Assembly (NCBI GenBank): GCA_016401345.1
Contig: JAEACG010000002.1
Coordinates: 682,001 to 746,000, forward strand
From: Fictibacillus nanhaiensis
GTDB taxonomy: Bacteria > Bacillota > Bacilli > Bacillales > Fictibacillaceae
Length of the DNA: 64,000 nucleotides
Direction of reading: 5' to 3'
Positions 1 to 8,272 of the stretch are shown here, piece by piece. The first letter of the stretch is position 1, and the number at the start of each line of letters is the position of its first letter. Both the position numbers and the translations under genes were made by a program. The notes beneath the pieces were generated by a model. It searched no databases. It saw only the letters and a program-made list of their open reading frames with translations, and had not been told where the DNA came from.

Positions 1-560
1 AGGGTTTGCTTTTTGTCAGTGGTGATGAAGGAATCGACAGAAAACAAATCGCTCAAGTGTTGGAGATCGACAGCAAAGAACTTGATCCCATCATCGAAGA
101 GTTGAAACAAAGTTATGCTTCATCAGAAAGAGGGATGTCTATTGTTGAATATGCGGGATCCCTTCAATTTGTAACAAAACCGGAACATGCGGCCTTTTAT
201 GAGCGTCTTGTTGAAACGCCTGGTCATGCGACACTCTCTCAAGCTGCTCTTGAAACACTAGCGATCATTGCCTATAAACAGCCGATTACTAGGTCAGAGA
301 TTGAAGAAGTAAGAGGAGTAAAAACGGAGAAACCGTTACAGACACTATCTGCTAAAGGATTAGTAAAAGAAGTTGGAAGAGCAGAAGGAACGGGACGCGC
401 AATATTATATGGTACAACAAAAGCATTCCTAGAACATTTTGGTTTGCAAAGTGTAAAAGAGCTGCCTCCTCTTCCTGAGAACATTCAGGAAGAGAATGTA
501 GAACAAGAAGCAGACCTGTTCTTTTCAAAATTTCAGGAATCACTATCTACTGACGAATAA
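1..560 (+). CDS. scpB: Segregation and condensation protein B, 5' end missing
   Basis: ScpB is the winged-helix kleisin partner that, with ScpA and SMC, forms the condensin complex that compacts and segregates the chromosome. The frame is open from the first bases of the window. The visible residues GLLFVSGDEG align with the family a little after its usual N-terminus, so roughly a dozen codons lie to the left and no start is visible; the TTG at position 6 is internal. The conserved core AYKQPITRSEIEEVRGV is present, followed by an acidic C-terminal tail. scpA should lie immediately upstream. The scpB-to-dacB-spmAB order is the same neighbourhood as in B. subtilis. Identification is confident; the start is unknown. 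Confidence 0.95.
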   Translation, partial: GLLFVSGDEGIDRKQIAQVLEIDSKELDPIIEELKQSYASSERGMSIVEYAGSLQFVTKPEHAAFYERLVETPGHATLSQAALETLAIIAYKQPITRSEIEEVRGVKTEKPLQTLSAKGLVKEVGRAEGTGRAILYGTTKAFLEHFGLQSVKELPPLPENIQEENVEQEADLFFSKFQESLSTDE

Positions 561-577
561 CAAGGGGGAGTCATGCA

Positions 578-949
578 TTGTTGATTCAACATATTGATGG
601 TATGGAGTTAGAAAAAGAAAAGCCGAATACATCTGAGGATTTTTTTAACCGTTCAGAAGTAACCTATGAATGTAACGGAAAAATGCAAACTTTTCATCTT
701 CTTTATGTACGATATTTTGAAGAGAAACTTCAAGAGGAATTAACACATCATGACTTTTGGAAAGATTACTTGAGCTTCTATAAGATAACAGAGATTGCAG
801 CACTCACCGCATTGCTTAAGGACCCGGCATACCAAAAGCGCAAACGGAGCTATATCAACAACTATGAAGAATTTAAAAAACTCTTCATCCAACCAAACGA
901 AGAGTTGCTAAGTTCACATCTCAATACTTTAAAACAAATAACAAAGTAA
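578..949 (+). CDS. Hypothetical protein of 123 residues after scpB
   Basis: I do not recognise this protein. It lies 17 bp after scpB on the same strand and is followed by a clear terminator, so it is probably the last gene of the scp operon. It occupies the place of ypuI in B. subtilis but does not resemble YpuI as I remember it. The sequence is charged and rich in K, E and Y, with no signal peptide or membrane segment, and the C-terminal half looks helical. A GGGGG ribosome site at 564-568 supports TTG at 578 or the adjacent TTG at 581; the ATG at 573 runs into a stop at once. The coding call is fairly secure, the function unknown. Confidence 0.7.
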   Translation: MLIQHIDGMELEKEKPNTSEDFFNRSEVTYECNGKMQTFHLLYVRYFEEKLQEELTHHDFWKDYLSFYKITEIAALTALLKDPAYQKRKRSYINNYEEFKKLFIQPNEELLSSHLNTLKQITK

Positions 950-983
950 ACAGCCTTATAATTCATTTTAGGCTGTTTTTTTG
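950..983 (+). terminator. Intrinsic terminator after the scpB operon
   Basis: The arms ACAGCCT and AGGCTGT flank a 13-nt AT-rich loop and are followed by a run of T. The hairpin starts right at the stop codon of the 123-residue ORF. Confidence 0.85.
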
Positions 984-1004
984 TTTTTATTTTTTTCTTC
1001 CTAT

Positions 1005-1089
1005 GCAAGTTAAGTGAAGCTTAATGCTGCCACAAGAGGGGCGCAAAGTGGCATGGAAAGTAAGATCCTGAAGTGGAAATCAACTACTT
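1005..1089. repeat. Decayed copy of the palindromic intergenic repeat
   Basis: The left end GCAAGTTAAGTGAAGC and the right part CATGGAAAGTAAGATCC plus GTGGAAATCAACTACTT match the ends of the better copies at 32966-33096 and 24753-24820. The central stem is lost. The sequence is intergenic and non-coding. Confidence 0.5.
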
Positions 1090-1095
1090 CCAACA

Positions 1096-1135
1096 ACTTA
1101 AAAGTTTACTCGAAAAACAGAGTAATCTTTTAAGT
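1096..1135. promoter_or_regulatory. Long inverted repeat upstream of bpsA
   Basis: ACTTAAAAG-tt-TACTC pairs with GAGTA-at-CTTTTAAGT around an 8-nt loop, giving 14 base pairs with one symmetrical internal mismatch. No T-run follows, so it is not a standard terminator. It ends about 70 bp before the bpsA start and could be an operator or an mRNA 5' structure. The function is inferred from position only. Confidence 0.4.
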
Positions 1136-1203
1136 CACCGTTTTAAAAGGCAATTTAAGGGTAAATTACTAAAAAGGATATGCAGCCGAAGGAGAGAGAT
1201 CAA

Positions 1204-2280
1204 TTGCCAAGAATAGCAGCAGTGGAAACTATAAATCCCCCTCATAAACTTTCTCAAGATCAAACAATGGATTTTGCAAGAAACCTATTTCAAGAAGCGT
1301 TCTCAGATATCGAACGATTGCTCAAAGTATTTCAGAATGGTGAGATCGAGTCACGCTATTTCGCGATGCCTATAGATTGGTTTAAGGAAAAAAGAAGTTT
1401 TCAAGAGAAAAATGATTTATACATAGACTTTGCAACAAATTTAGGAGCAGAATGTATCGAAAAGGTCTTGTCTGATCAAAGCCTAAACGTGTCCTATGAA
1501 GATATTGATGCCATCTTCTTCATCTCGAGTTCTGGGCTGTCAACTCCAAGTATTGAAGCTAGAATCATGAACATCCTCCCATTTTCATCACATACAAAGA
1601 GGATTCCAATCTGGGGATTAGGATGTGCTGGTGGTGCATCAGGTTTTTCTAGAGCTTACGATTATTGTAAAGCATATCCAAAATCAAACGTCCTCGTTCT
1701 AAGTGTAGAACTTTGTTCACTAACATTTCAGCACGAAGATCTTTCTAAGAGCAATTTAGTAGGAACATCCTTGTTTGCCGATGGAGTTGCTTGTGCGCTA
1801 ATCTGCGGTGATGAGTCCGATACTGGCAAAACATCAGAAATATCACCTTACATAAAAGATACGATGTCTACATTGAAGCCTCATTCTGAAGATGTGATGG
1901 GGTGGGAAGTAAAGGACACAGGTTTGTATGTTGTCTTTTCAAGAGATATTCCAAACGTTATCCGAACGTGGCTCAAACCGAACGTTGATGAGTTCTTAAA
2001 CCGAAATCAGCTTGTAGGAGAACAGATTAAACATTTCATCGCTCATCCTGGAGGAAAGAAAGTCTTACAAGCATACGTGGATGCGCTCGGGATTCCGTTA
2101 TCGAAAACAGATATCTCAAGAGATGTATTGAGGGAAAATGGAAATATGTCATCTGCCACTGTTTTCTATGTCTTGAAAAACTTTATGCAAACTGCAAAAG
2201 AAGAAGGAGATCTAGGTGTGATGGCCGCATTAGGGCCAGGTTTTTCTTCTGAACTTCTTTTAGTGGAATGGAGGAAATAG
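1204..2280 (+). CDS. bpsA: Type III polyketide synthase (alkylpyrone synthase)
   Basis: This is a chalcone/stilbene-synthase-fold enzyme that extends fatty acyl-CoA starters with malonyl-CoA to give alkylpyrones; the B. subtilis homologue BpsA (BcsA) does this. Counting from the TTG, the catalytic triad is visible as Cys141 (in WGLGCAGGASG), His281 (in HFIAHPGGKK) and Asn314 (in ENGNMSSA). An in-frame ATG at 1180 has its only purine-rich stretch directly against it, whereas AAGGAGA at 1189-1195 sits about 9 nt before TTG 1204, so I prefer the TTG (358 residues). It is followed without a gap by bpsB, the usual partner, and the two are surely co-transcribed. Confidence 0.9.
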   Translation: MPRIAAVETINPPHKLSQDQTMDFARNLFQEAFSDIERLLKVFQNGEIESRYFAMPIDWFKEKRSFQEKNDLYIDFATNLGAECIEKVLSDQSLNVSYEDIDAIFFISSSGLSTPSIEARIMNILPFSSHTKRIPIWGLGCAGGASGFSRAYDYCKAYPKSNVLVLSVELCSLTFQHEDLSKSNLVGTSLFADGVACALICGDESDTGKTSEISPYIKDTMSTLKPHSEDVMGWEVKDTGLYVVFSRDIPNVIRTWLKPNVDEFLNRNQLVGEQIKHFIAHPGGKKVLQAYVDALGIPLSKTDISRDVLRENGNMSSATVFYVLKNFMQTAKEEGDLGVMAALGPGFSSELLLVEWRK

Positions 2281-2835
2281 ATGAACTGGTTTCTTCTGTT
2301 TTGGGGTTTTCTTATCATACAGAGATTAGCAGAAGTAAGGATCGCTAAATCTAACGAAAAGAAGCTTTTGAGTAAAGGCGCAGTAGAAGCAGGGAGTGAT
2401 CACTATAAGTGGATGGTGTCTATGCACGTTGCGTTCTTTGTTGTTTTCTTTTTAGAAGTATACGTGTTTAACGCACAGCCGCCTAGCTGGTGGATTGTTC
2501 CATTTCTTCTGTTTTTAATGGCACAAGTGATTCGTGTATGGGCGATATCGTCTTTAGGAGAGTTTTGGAATACGAAGATTATTCTATTACCTGGTGCGAA
2601 TGTAGTAGCTAAAGGTCCATATCGTTTTATGAGACATCCCAATTATACTATTGTCTCTTTGGAGCTCTTAGTCATGCCACTAATTTTTGGTGCTTATTTT
2701 ACAGCTATCCTTTTCACTATATTAAATATCTTCATGTTAAGGGTGCGGATACCTGCTGAAGAAAAAGCTCTCATGGAACTGACAGACTACGAAAAAAGCC
2801 ATGGTCAAAAACAGCGTTTTTTTCCTTCCCAATAA
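2281..2835 (+). CDS. bpsB: Alkylpyrone O-methyltransferase, isoprenylcysteine methyltransferase family
   Basis: This is an integral-membrane methyltransferase of the ICMT family, 184 residues. In B. subtilis BpsB (YpbQ) methylates the alkylpyrones made by BpsA into methyl ethers. The family signature KGPYRFMRHPNY is present near residue 115, with hydrophobic segments around residues 1-12, 42-62, 67-85 and 128-150. The ATG directly follows the bpsA stop codon, and its ribosome site GAGGAA lies inside the end of bpsA, which indicates translational coupling. Start and function are both well supported by the pairing; the exact substrate is inferred from B. subtilis. Confidence 0.88.
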   Translation: MNWFLLFWGFLIIQRLAEVRIAKSNEKKLLSKGAVEAGSDHYKWMVSMHVAFFVVFFLEVYVFNAQPPSWWIVPFLLFLMAQVIRVWAISSLGEFWNTKIILLPGANVVAKGPYRFMRHPNYTIVSLELLVMPLIFGAYFTAILFTILNIFMLRVRIPAEEKALMELTDYEKSHGQKQRFFPSQ

Positions 2836-2855
2836 TTAGCGGAAGTAAATCCCAT

Positions 2856-2883
2856 TCATAACCTGTCCTTGTTTGCATAAACT
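2856..2883 (+). promoter_or_regulatory. Possible sigma-E promoter for dacB-spmAB
   Basis: TTCATAAC at 2855-2862 and GCATAAACT at 2875-2883 resemble sigma-E -35 and -10 elements with about 15 bp between the ATA cores. B. subtilis dacB is transcribed by sigma-E in the mother cell. Match quality is moderate. Confidence 0.4.
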
Positions 2884-2914
2884 TTTACAAAACACGTAAA
2901 GGGCGGGATTATGA

Positions 2915-4090
2915 ATGAAACGAACACTAAAACGAAAACCACTGCTCCTGTTTATGATCTGTATGCTTATCCTTGCTGCATTCCCGCAAGAAGCAAAAGC
3001 TGAACCCGGTGTATCAGCAAATGCTGCTGTGTTGATGGAGCAATCATCTGGAAGAGTATTGTATGGTCGTAATGAACATCGGCCGATGAGAATAGCAAGT
3101 ATTACGAAGATCATGACCGCTATCCTTGCAATAGAATCAGGAAAGATGAATGATACGGTTACCATTACGGAAGCTGCATCGCGAACAGAAGGATCATCTC
3201 TATACTTGAAGCCAGGAGAGAAGATCCCACTAAAAGATTTAGTCTATGGATTGATGCTTCGGTCTGGAAATGATTCAGCAGTTGCAATCGCTGAGCATGT
3301 AGGAGGAAGTTTAGATGGCTTTTCCTATTTGATGAATCAAAAAGCAGAAGAGATCGGAATGAAACATACACGTTTTAGAAATCCACATGGACTCGACACA
3401 CATGAAGATCATTATTCCACCGCTTATGATATGGCCATATTAACGAAGTATGCCATGAACAATGATACGTTTAAAGACGTGTCATCAACGAAGGTTTACA
3501 GATCAGAACAAACCGGTGAAAAATGGGATAGAGTGTGGCGGAATAAGAATAAGATGTTAAAGCTTTATGAGTATTCTACTGGCGGCAAAACCGGATATAC
3601 AAAACGTGCAAAACGAACCTTAGTATCAACTGCAGAAAAAGACGGAATGGAACTGATCGCTGTTACACTAAACGATCCTAACGACTGGGACGATCATCGA
3701 AATTTGTTTGAGTGGGGATTTCATTCGTTTAAGATGACAGAACTGATCAAAGAAGGCGAAATTTCCGGCATCAAAGATAAAGGATACAAAGGAAAAGTAG
3801 AAGCGGCTCGAACGTTCACTTACCCTTTATTGAAAAAAGAGATCGGGCAGATCTCTTCTTCCATCCAGTTGTATGAACTTCCGAAGTCGGGCAAGTGGGA
3901 AAAAGAAAAAGTTCCTAAACCTGTTGGTAGGTATTTCGTAGATTTAAAGGAAACGAGAATTGCTGATCTTCCTCTTTATTATGATGGCAAAGCATTGATC
4001 AAACCTGTTCAGGGAGGTCTTTGGTCGTCATTTAAAAGCATATTCAACAAGTTATTCTTTATAGCTAAGGAAGACAATCGCCTATGGTGA
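2915..4090 (+). CDS. dacB: D-alanyl-D-alanine carboxypeptidase DacB (PBP5*)
   Basis: This is a low-molecular-weight penicillin-binding protein that trims D-Ala from pentapeptide during spore cortex synthesis. The protein has 391 residues, a cleavable signal peptide ending near AKA-EP (residues 28-30), and the three active-site motifs SITK (Ser62, Lys65), SGN (117-119) and KTG (225-227), then the C-terminal beta domain and an amphipathic tail. The ATG has GGGCGGG 7 nt upstream. The order dacB-spmA-spmB is conserved in Bacillus, and all three act on cortex maturation and spore dehydration. The stop overlaps the spmA start, implying coupled translation. Confidence 0.95.
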   Translation: MKRTLKRKPLLLFMICMLILAAFPQEAKAEPGVSANAAVLMEQSSGRVLYGRNEHRPMRIASITKIMTAILAIESGKMNDTVTITEAASRTEGSSLYLKPGEKIPLKDLVYGLMLRSGNDSAVAIAEHVGGSLDGFSYLMNQKAEEIGMKHTRFRNPHGLDTHEDHYSTAYDMAILTKYAMNNDTFKDVSSTKVYRSEQTGEKWDRVWRNKNKMLKLYEYSTGGKTGYTKRAKRTLVSTAEKDGMELIAVTLNDPNDWDDHRNLFEWGFHSFKMTELIKEGEISGIKDKGYKGKVEAARTFTYPLLKKEIGQISSSIQLYELPKSGKWEKEKVPKPVGRYFVDLKETRIADLPLYYDGKALIKPVQGGLWSSFKSIFNKLFFIAKEDNRLW

Positions 4091-4677
4091 ATTACATCTG
4101 GGTAGGAATGATGGTAATAGGCTTCATTGTGGCAGGAATCAACGGCACGATGGATAAAGTAAACGAAGCGATTTTTACGAGTGCGAAAGAAGCAGTCACT
4201 TTAAGCTTTGGTATGATTAGTATTTTAGTATTCTGGTTAGGAATCATGAAGATCGCAGAGAAAGGTGGTTTATTGGAAGTATTAGCTGTGTTGTTTCGTC
4301 CGATCGTTAAACGGCTCTTCCCAGATATTCCAAAGGATCACCCTGCTCAAGGGTACATTCTTTCGAATATGGCAGCTAACCTGCTTGGACTCGGAAATGC
4401 TGCAACACCAATGGGAATTAAAGCGATGGAACAGCTAAAAATATTAAATGGCGGAAAAAATGAAGCCAGTCGATCGATGATCACGCTACTTGCGATAAAT
4501 ACATCAAGCATAACGCTCATCCCCACTACGATTATCGCGATCAGGATGAGCTATAACTCGGCGTCGCCCACTGATATAGTTGCGCCGACATTAATCGCGA
4601 CTGCGATTTCAACGGTGGGTGCTATATTAATAGATCGATATTATTATTACCGCTCTTTACCTAAGGGAGGGAAATAG
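4084..4677 (+). CDS. spmA: Spore maturation protein A
   Basis: SpmA is a membrane protein of the nucleoside-recognition (gate) domain family needed for spore core dehydration together with SpmB. It has 197 residues with several transmembrane segments and the characteristic stretch NMAANLLGLGNAATPMG. The ATG overlaps the dacB stop by 7 bp, and AAGGAAG in the end of dacB serves as ribosome site. What it transports, if anything, is not known from sequence. The assignment is secure from synteny and sequence. Confidence 0.93.
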   Translation: MVNYIWVGMMVIGFIVAGINGTMDKVNEAIFTSAKEAVTLSFGMISILVFWLGIMKIAEKGGLLEVLAVLFRPIVKRLFPDIPKDHPAQGYILSNMAANLLGLGNAATPMGIKAMEQLKILNGGKNEASRSMITLLAINTSSITLIPTTIIAIRMSYNSASPTDIVAPTLIATAISTVGAILIDRYYYYRSLPKGGK

Positions 4678-5211
4678 ATGTCGATCGTTCAATCCTTTTC
4701 CATATGGTTTATACCATTTTTGATCGGTTTTATCCTTTTATATGGCACTTATAAAAAAGTGCCAACATATGAGACCTTTGTGGAGGGTGGAAAAGAAGGT
4801 TTCTCGATTGCGATTAACATTATCCCTTTTTTAGTCGGCATGCTTGTTGCCATTTCGGTATTTCGCGCATCTGGAGCTTTGGATTATGTCATGATGGCGA
4901 TGCGTCCGCTATTTTCATTGTTTCATATTCCAGCAGAGGTGGTTCCGCTAGGGCTTATGAGGACGATTTCAGGAACTGGCGCTCTTGGGATGACATCAGA
5001 TTTAATTGCAACACACGGTCCTGATTCGTTTATCGGAAGACTTGCTTCTACGATACAAGGAAGTACTGACACAACGTTTTATGTATTGACTGTTTATTTT
5101 GGGGCGGTTGGTATAAAAAAGATGAAATACGCGTTAAAAGTAGGATTATTAGCCGATCTGATCGGATTTTTAGCATCTATAGCTGTAATCTCTCTATTGT
5201 TTTATTCATAA
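4678..5211 (+). CDS. spmB: Spore maturation protein B
   Basis: SpmB is the second gate-domain membrane protein of the SpmA/SpmB pair, 177 residues, with the conserved segments RTISGTGALGM and STIQGSTDTTFYVLTVYFG. It starts at the base after the spmA stop, with GGGAGGG immediately upstream. It is the last gene of the dacB operon and is followed by a strong terminator. In B. subtilis its loss gives poorly dehydrated, heat-sensitive spores. Confidence 0.93.
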   Translation: MSIVQSFSIWFIPFLIGFILLYGTYKKVPTYETFVEGGKEGFSIAINIIPFLVGMLVAISVFRASGALDYVMMAMRPLFSLFHIPAEVVPLGLMRTISGTGALGMTSDLIATHGPDSFIGRLASTIQGSTDTTFYVLTVYFGAVGIKKMKYALKVGLLADLIGFLASIAVISLLFYS

Positions 5212-5215
5212 TTCG

Positions 5216-5246
5216 TCAAAAAAGAGCCGTTATGGCTCTTTTTTAC
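5216..5246 (+). terminator. Intrinsic terminator after spmB
   Basis: AAAAAGAGCC and GGCTCTTTTTT form the stem around the loop GTTAT, directly after the spmB stop. Confidence 0.88.
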
Positions 5247-5257
5247 GTTTACTGAGG

Positions 5258-5286
5258 TTGAGAATTACGAATAATGAAGGTATGAT
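5258..5286 (+). promoter_or_regulatory. Sigma-A promoter for rluB
   Basis: TTGAGA (5258-5263), a 17-bp spacer and TATGAT (5281-5286). The predicted start of transcription is only about 12 nt before the GAGGTGA ribosome site, so the leader is very short. Confidence 0.65.
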
Positions 5287-5304
5287 GAGACATGAGGTGA
5301 AATC

Positions 5305-6051
5305 ATGGAACGATTGCAAAAAGTAATTGCCCAAAGCGGCGTAACTTCCAGAAGAAAAGCGGAAGAGTTAATTCGTGAAGGCAAAGTGAAAGTGAACGGA
5401 AATGTAGTGACCGAACTCGGCACAAAAGTAGGTACAAAAGATAAGATTGAAGTGAATGAGATTCAAATTCAACGGGAACAACCCGTTTATTTTTTGATGT
5501 ATAAACCTTCTGGTGTGATTACGGCGGTTTCTGATGATAAGGGAAGAAAAGTAGTAGCTGATTATTTTAGAGATATTATCGAACAGCGTGTATTCCCTGT
5601 TGGAAGATTGGATTATGATACGACAGGCGCGATCATCATGACGAACGATGGTGAGTTTGCGAACGTACTTATGCATCCACGCTATCAGCTTGATAAAGTG
5701 TACATTGCGAAAGTAAAAGGAATTCCTTCAAGAGAGAGAATCAAGCAACTCGAACGAGGAATTCGCTTAGAGGACGGAATGACTGCTCCTGCGAAAGTGA
5801 AAGTAACATCGATCGATAAGAAAAAGGGAACTGCTATCATCGAGCTTACGATTCATGAAGGAAAGAACCGTCAAGTCAAGCGTATGTTAGAAGCGATCGG
5901 ATCACCTGTCATGAAATTAAAGCGTGAAAGATACGGCTATTTAGATCTTAAAGGCCTGAATCCTGGTGAGTTCAGAGAACTTACTCCACATGAAATCAAA
6001 CAGCTAAGAAATCTGGCTGTCACACAAACGTCAAAAAAAAGCCGTAGATAG
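5305..6051 (+). CDS. rluB: 23S rRNA pseudouridine synthase RluB
   Basis: This is an RsuA/RluB-family pseudouridine synthase, 248 residues, expected to modify helix 89 of 23S rRNA (position 2605 in E. coli numbering). An S4 RNA-binding domain occupies residues 2-60, and the catalytic motif GRLDYDTTG gives Asp103. The family motif NRQVKRMLEAIG follows near residue 195. GAGGTGA lies 4 nt before the ATG. The last codons form the left arm of the gene's own terminator. B. subtilis ypuL occupies the same position. Confidence 0.93.
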   Translation: MERLQKVIAQSGVTSRRKAEELIREGKVKVNGNVVTELGTKVGTKDKIEVNEIQIQREQPVYFLMYKPSGVITAVSDDKGRKVVADYFRDIIEQRVFPVGRLDYDTTGAIIMTNDGEFANVLMHPRYQLDKVYIAKVKGIPSRERIKQLERGIRLEDGMTAPAKVKVTSIDKKKGTAIIELTIHEGKNRQVKRMLEAIGSPVMKLKRERYGYLDLKGLNPGEFRELTPHEIKQLRNLAVTQTSKKSRR

Positions 6052-6062
6052 GCTTTTTTTTC
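6034..6062 (+). terminator. Terminator overlapping the end of rluB
   Basis: AAAAAAGCC and GGCTTTTTTTT pair around GTAGATA. The left arm encodes the last residues and the stop codon lies in the loop, so the hairpin is partly coding. Confidence 0.8.
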
Positions 6063-6102
6063 AAGTTATAGTAAAATGGAAGCGGCTTAAAGGAGCGGAT
6101 GG

Positions 6103-6630
6103 ATGTTGAAAAAAAATAGGTTGTGGTTTCGCTCTGCTCTGCTTGCCATTTTAGTTGTTGCGGTCGGTTACACGATCTACAACAGTATGAATGAAGAGTC
6201 AGGTACATACATAAGTAAAGGCAATACGGCTCCAAATTTTGTACTAACCGATCTGAATGGCAAACAAGTAGAGTTAGAAGATTACCGTGGTAAAGGTGTT
6301 TTCTTGAATTTCTGGGGAACGTGGTGTAAACCGTGTGAACGAGAGATGCCTTATATGCAACGGCAGTATGAAAAATACAAAGAACAAGATGTAGAAATAT
6401 TGGCAGTAAACGTCAGTGAAACGAACGTATCCGTTAAAAATTTTGTTGATCGCTATCGTATGAGCTTTCCTGTTCCTATGGACAAACAAAGAGAAGTTAC
6501 GAAAGCTTACGGCATAGGACCGATTCCAACAACAATCTTGATCGATAAGAACGGAAAAGTAGTGGAACGGACAAGTGAATCATTATCAGAGAAAAAAATT
6601 ATTTCCTTTATGGAAAAAATAAAGCCGTAA
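6103..6630 (+). CDS. resA: Thiol-disulfide oxidoreductase ResA
   Basis: ResA is a membrane-anchored thioredoxin-fold protein that reduces the haem-binding cysteines of apocytochrome c outside the membrane. It has 175 residues: an uncleaved N-terminal anchor at 10-27, then the thioredoxin domain with the active site WCKPC (Cys75, Cys78) and cis-Pro in GPIPTT. ATG 6103 has AAAGGAGCGG 7 nt upstream. It heads resABCDE, whose products make system II cytochrome c maturation and its regulator. The QcrC c-type cytochrome encoded at the right edge is an expected client. Confidence 0.94.
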   Translation: MLKKNRLWFRSALLAILVVAVGYTIYNSMNEESGTYISKGNTAPNFVLTDLNGKQVELEDYRGKGVFLNFWGTWCKPCEREMPYMQRQYEKYKEQDVEILAVNVSETNVSVKNFVDRYRMSFPVPMDKQREVTKAYGIGPIPTTILIDKNGKVVERTSESLSEKKIISFMEKIKP

Positions 6631-6642
6631 CGGGGTGAAATG

Positions 6643-8247
6643 ATGCAAACGATAACATGTGAATGCGGCCACTCTAACCCATACGGAACAAGTCTTTGTC
6701 AAGCCTGCGGTAAACCGTTGAAGCAAGATGTTGAAGTACTATCAAGCATGAGGTATGAAGGAAGTGCTAGACGATCTCAAACCTATAAACAAACGTTTGT
6801 GGATAAGATTTGGAACTTCTTTTCGTCTGTTAAAGTCGGAGTTTGGCTCATTGTTATTATTTTAGTAGCAGCGGCAATCGGAACCATTTTTCCGCAGGAA
6901 ACGTTCATACCTCCTAATGTTGATCCTGCCACTCATTATGAAAGCGAATACGGAACGTTTGGACTTATCTATTATTTGTTAGGGTTTCATAACCTTTATG
7001 GATCATGGTGGTTCATTCTTCTTCTAGGAATGCTAGGTCTATCCATCATTATTGCCAGTCTTGATCGTGGTATACCGCTCTATAAAGCATTAAAGACACA
7101 AAGAGTCACGCGACATGATCAATTCATGAAGAATCAGCGTTTGTTCTCAAAAAGCAATGATGTCGAACTTGATGAGATCAAGTACACGTTAGAATCTCTG
7201 CGTTATAAAGTTCGAGAAGAGGATGGTAACCTTTTTGCGGAAAAGGGACGGTTTTCAAGATGGGGTGCTTATGTAAACCATGTTGGACTGATTATCTTTT
7301 TAACAGGTGCGATGCTTCGATTCTTTCCAGGTATGTATGTTGACGATATATTATGGGTTCGAGAAGGGGAGAAAGCTTCTATCCCTGGCACTTCAACCGA
7401 AGATGGGCAATATTATCTGGAGAACAATGATTTCATTCTTGAGATGTATGATAAGGAAGAAAAGAAGTTTAATAGTGCGCTAAGCTCTGTTGATGGAGAA
7501 GTCGCAAAAAATTATCAAAGTAACGTAACTCTCTATAAAACAAAAGAGAACCATACGATCGGAGCAGAGCCAGAGCTTGTAAAAGTTAAGAATGGTGAAA
7601 TCCGAGTGAATGAACCGTTTAAGTTCGACTCGTTTGCTCTTTATCAAACGGATTTTAAGCTTAACGAGTTTTACAAGATGAGTTTCGAACTTGAAGAAAA
7701 AGCAACGGGTAACAAGTTTGGTAAGTTAACAGTAGATCTTCACGACCCGAAAAAAGAGTATGATCTTGGGAAAGGTTATAAAGTTAAGATTGAAGAATAC
7801 TTTCCGAACTTCGTCTTAAACGACCAGAACCAGCCATCAACCGTTAATAATTTGCCTGATAATCCAGCGTTTGTTTTCTCCATGTATTCTCCAAAAACAC
7901 CTGACGGAGAAAAAGCGTTTGTTGGGATTCAGAAAAACATAGATTCTGGTGAGAACCAGTTTAAAATGTCATTCGCTGGTATAGAAACGAAAGATTTAAC
8001 GGCGCTTACAGTCCGAAAAGACCATACACTTTGGATTATCGCGCTTGGTGGAATCATCTTTATGATAGGTGTTACACAAGGTTTATATTGGAACTATAGA
8101 AGAATTTGGATCAAACAAAATGCAGGTGAGGTATGGGCTGCCGCTCATACGAATAAGAACTGGTATGGCTTGAAAAAAGATGTGGAATTTCTGTCTGATA
8201 AGACCAATCTCACACCTTTAGAAGAAAAAGAAACAGCTTCAAAGTAA
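6643..8247 (+). CDS. resB: Cytochrome c biogenesis protein ResB
   Basis: ResB (Ccs1) forms with ResC the complex that carries haem across the membrane and attaches it to apocytochrome c. The protein is about 534 residues with a short N-terminal CxC...CxxC zinc-ribbon-like cap (residues 6-23), three transmembrane segments near 67-85, 120-145 and 200-220, a large extracytoplasmic domain, and a final membrane helix near 460-480. Two adjacent ATGs (6640, 6643) are possible; GGGGTG at 6632-6637 is better spaced for the second. It lies 12 bp after resA. Confidence 0.93.
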   Translation: MQTITCECGHSNPYGTSLCQACGKPLKQDVEVLSSMRYEGSARRSQTYKQTFVDKIWNFFSSVKVGVWLIVIILVAAAIGTIFPQETFIPPNVDPATHYESEYGTFGLIYYLLGFHNLYGSWWFILLLGMLGLSIIIASLDRGIPLYKALKTQRVTRHDQFMKNQRLFSKSNDVELDEIKYTLESLRYKVREEDGNLFAEKGRFSRWGAYVNHVGLIIFLTGAMLRFFPGMYVDDILWVREGEKASIPGTSTEDGQYYLENNDFILEMYDKEEKKFNSALSSVDGEVAKNYQSNVTLYKTKENHTIGAEPELVKVKNGEIRVNEPFKFDSFALYQTDFKLNEFYKMSFELEEKATGNKFGKLTVDLHDPKKEYDLGKGYKVKIEEYFPNFVLNDQNQPSTVNNLPDNPAFVFSMYSPKTPDGEKAFVGIQKNIDSGENQFKMSFAGIETKDLTALTVRKDHTLWIIALGGIIFMIGVTQGLYWNYRRIWIKQNAGEVWAAAHTNKNWYGLKKDVEFLSDKTNLTPLEEKETASK

Positions 8248-8272
8248 TGCTGTTCAAGCGGGAGGGTTAATG

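Noticed and set aside
980-1180. CRISPR or phage attachment site
   Set aside because: No regularly spaced identical repeats with unique spacers, no integrase and no tRNA gene are seen anywhere in the window.
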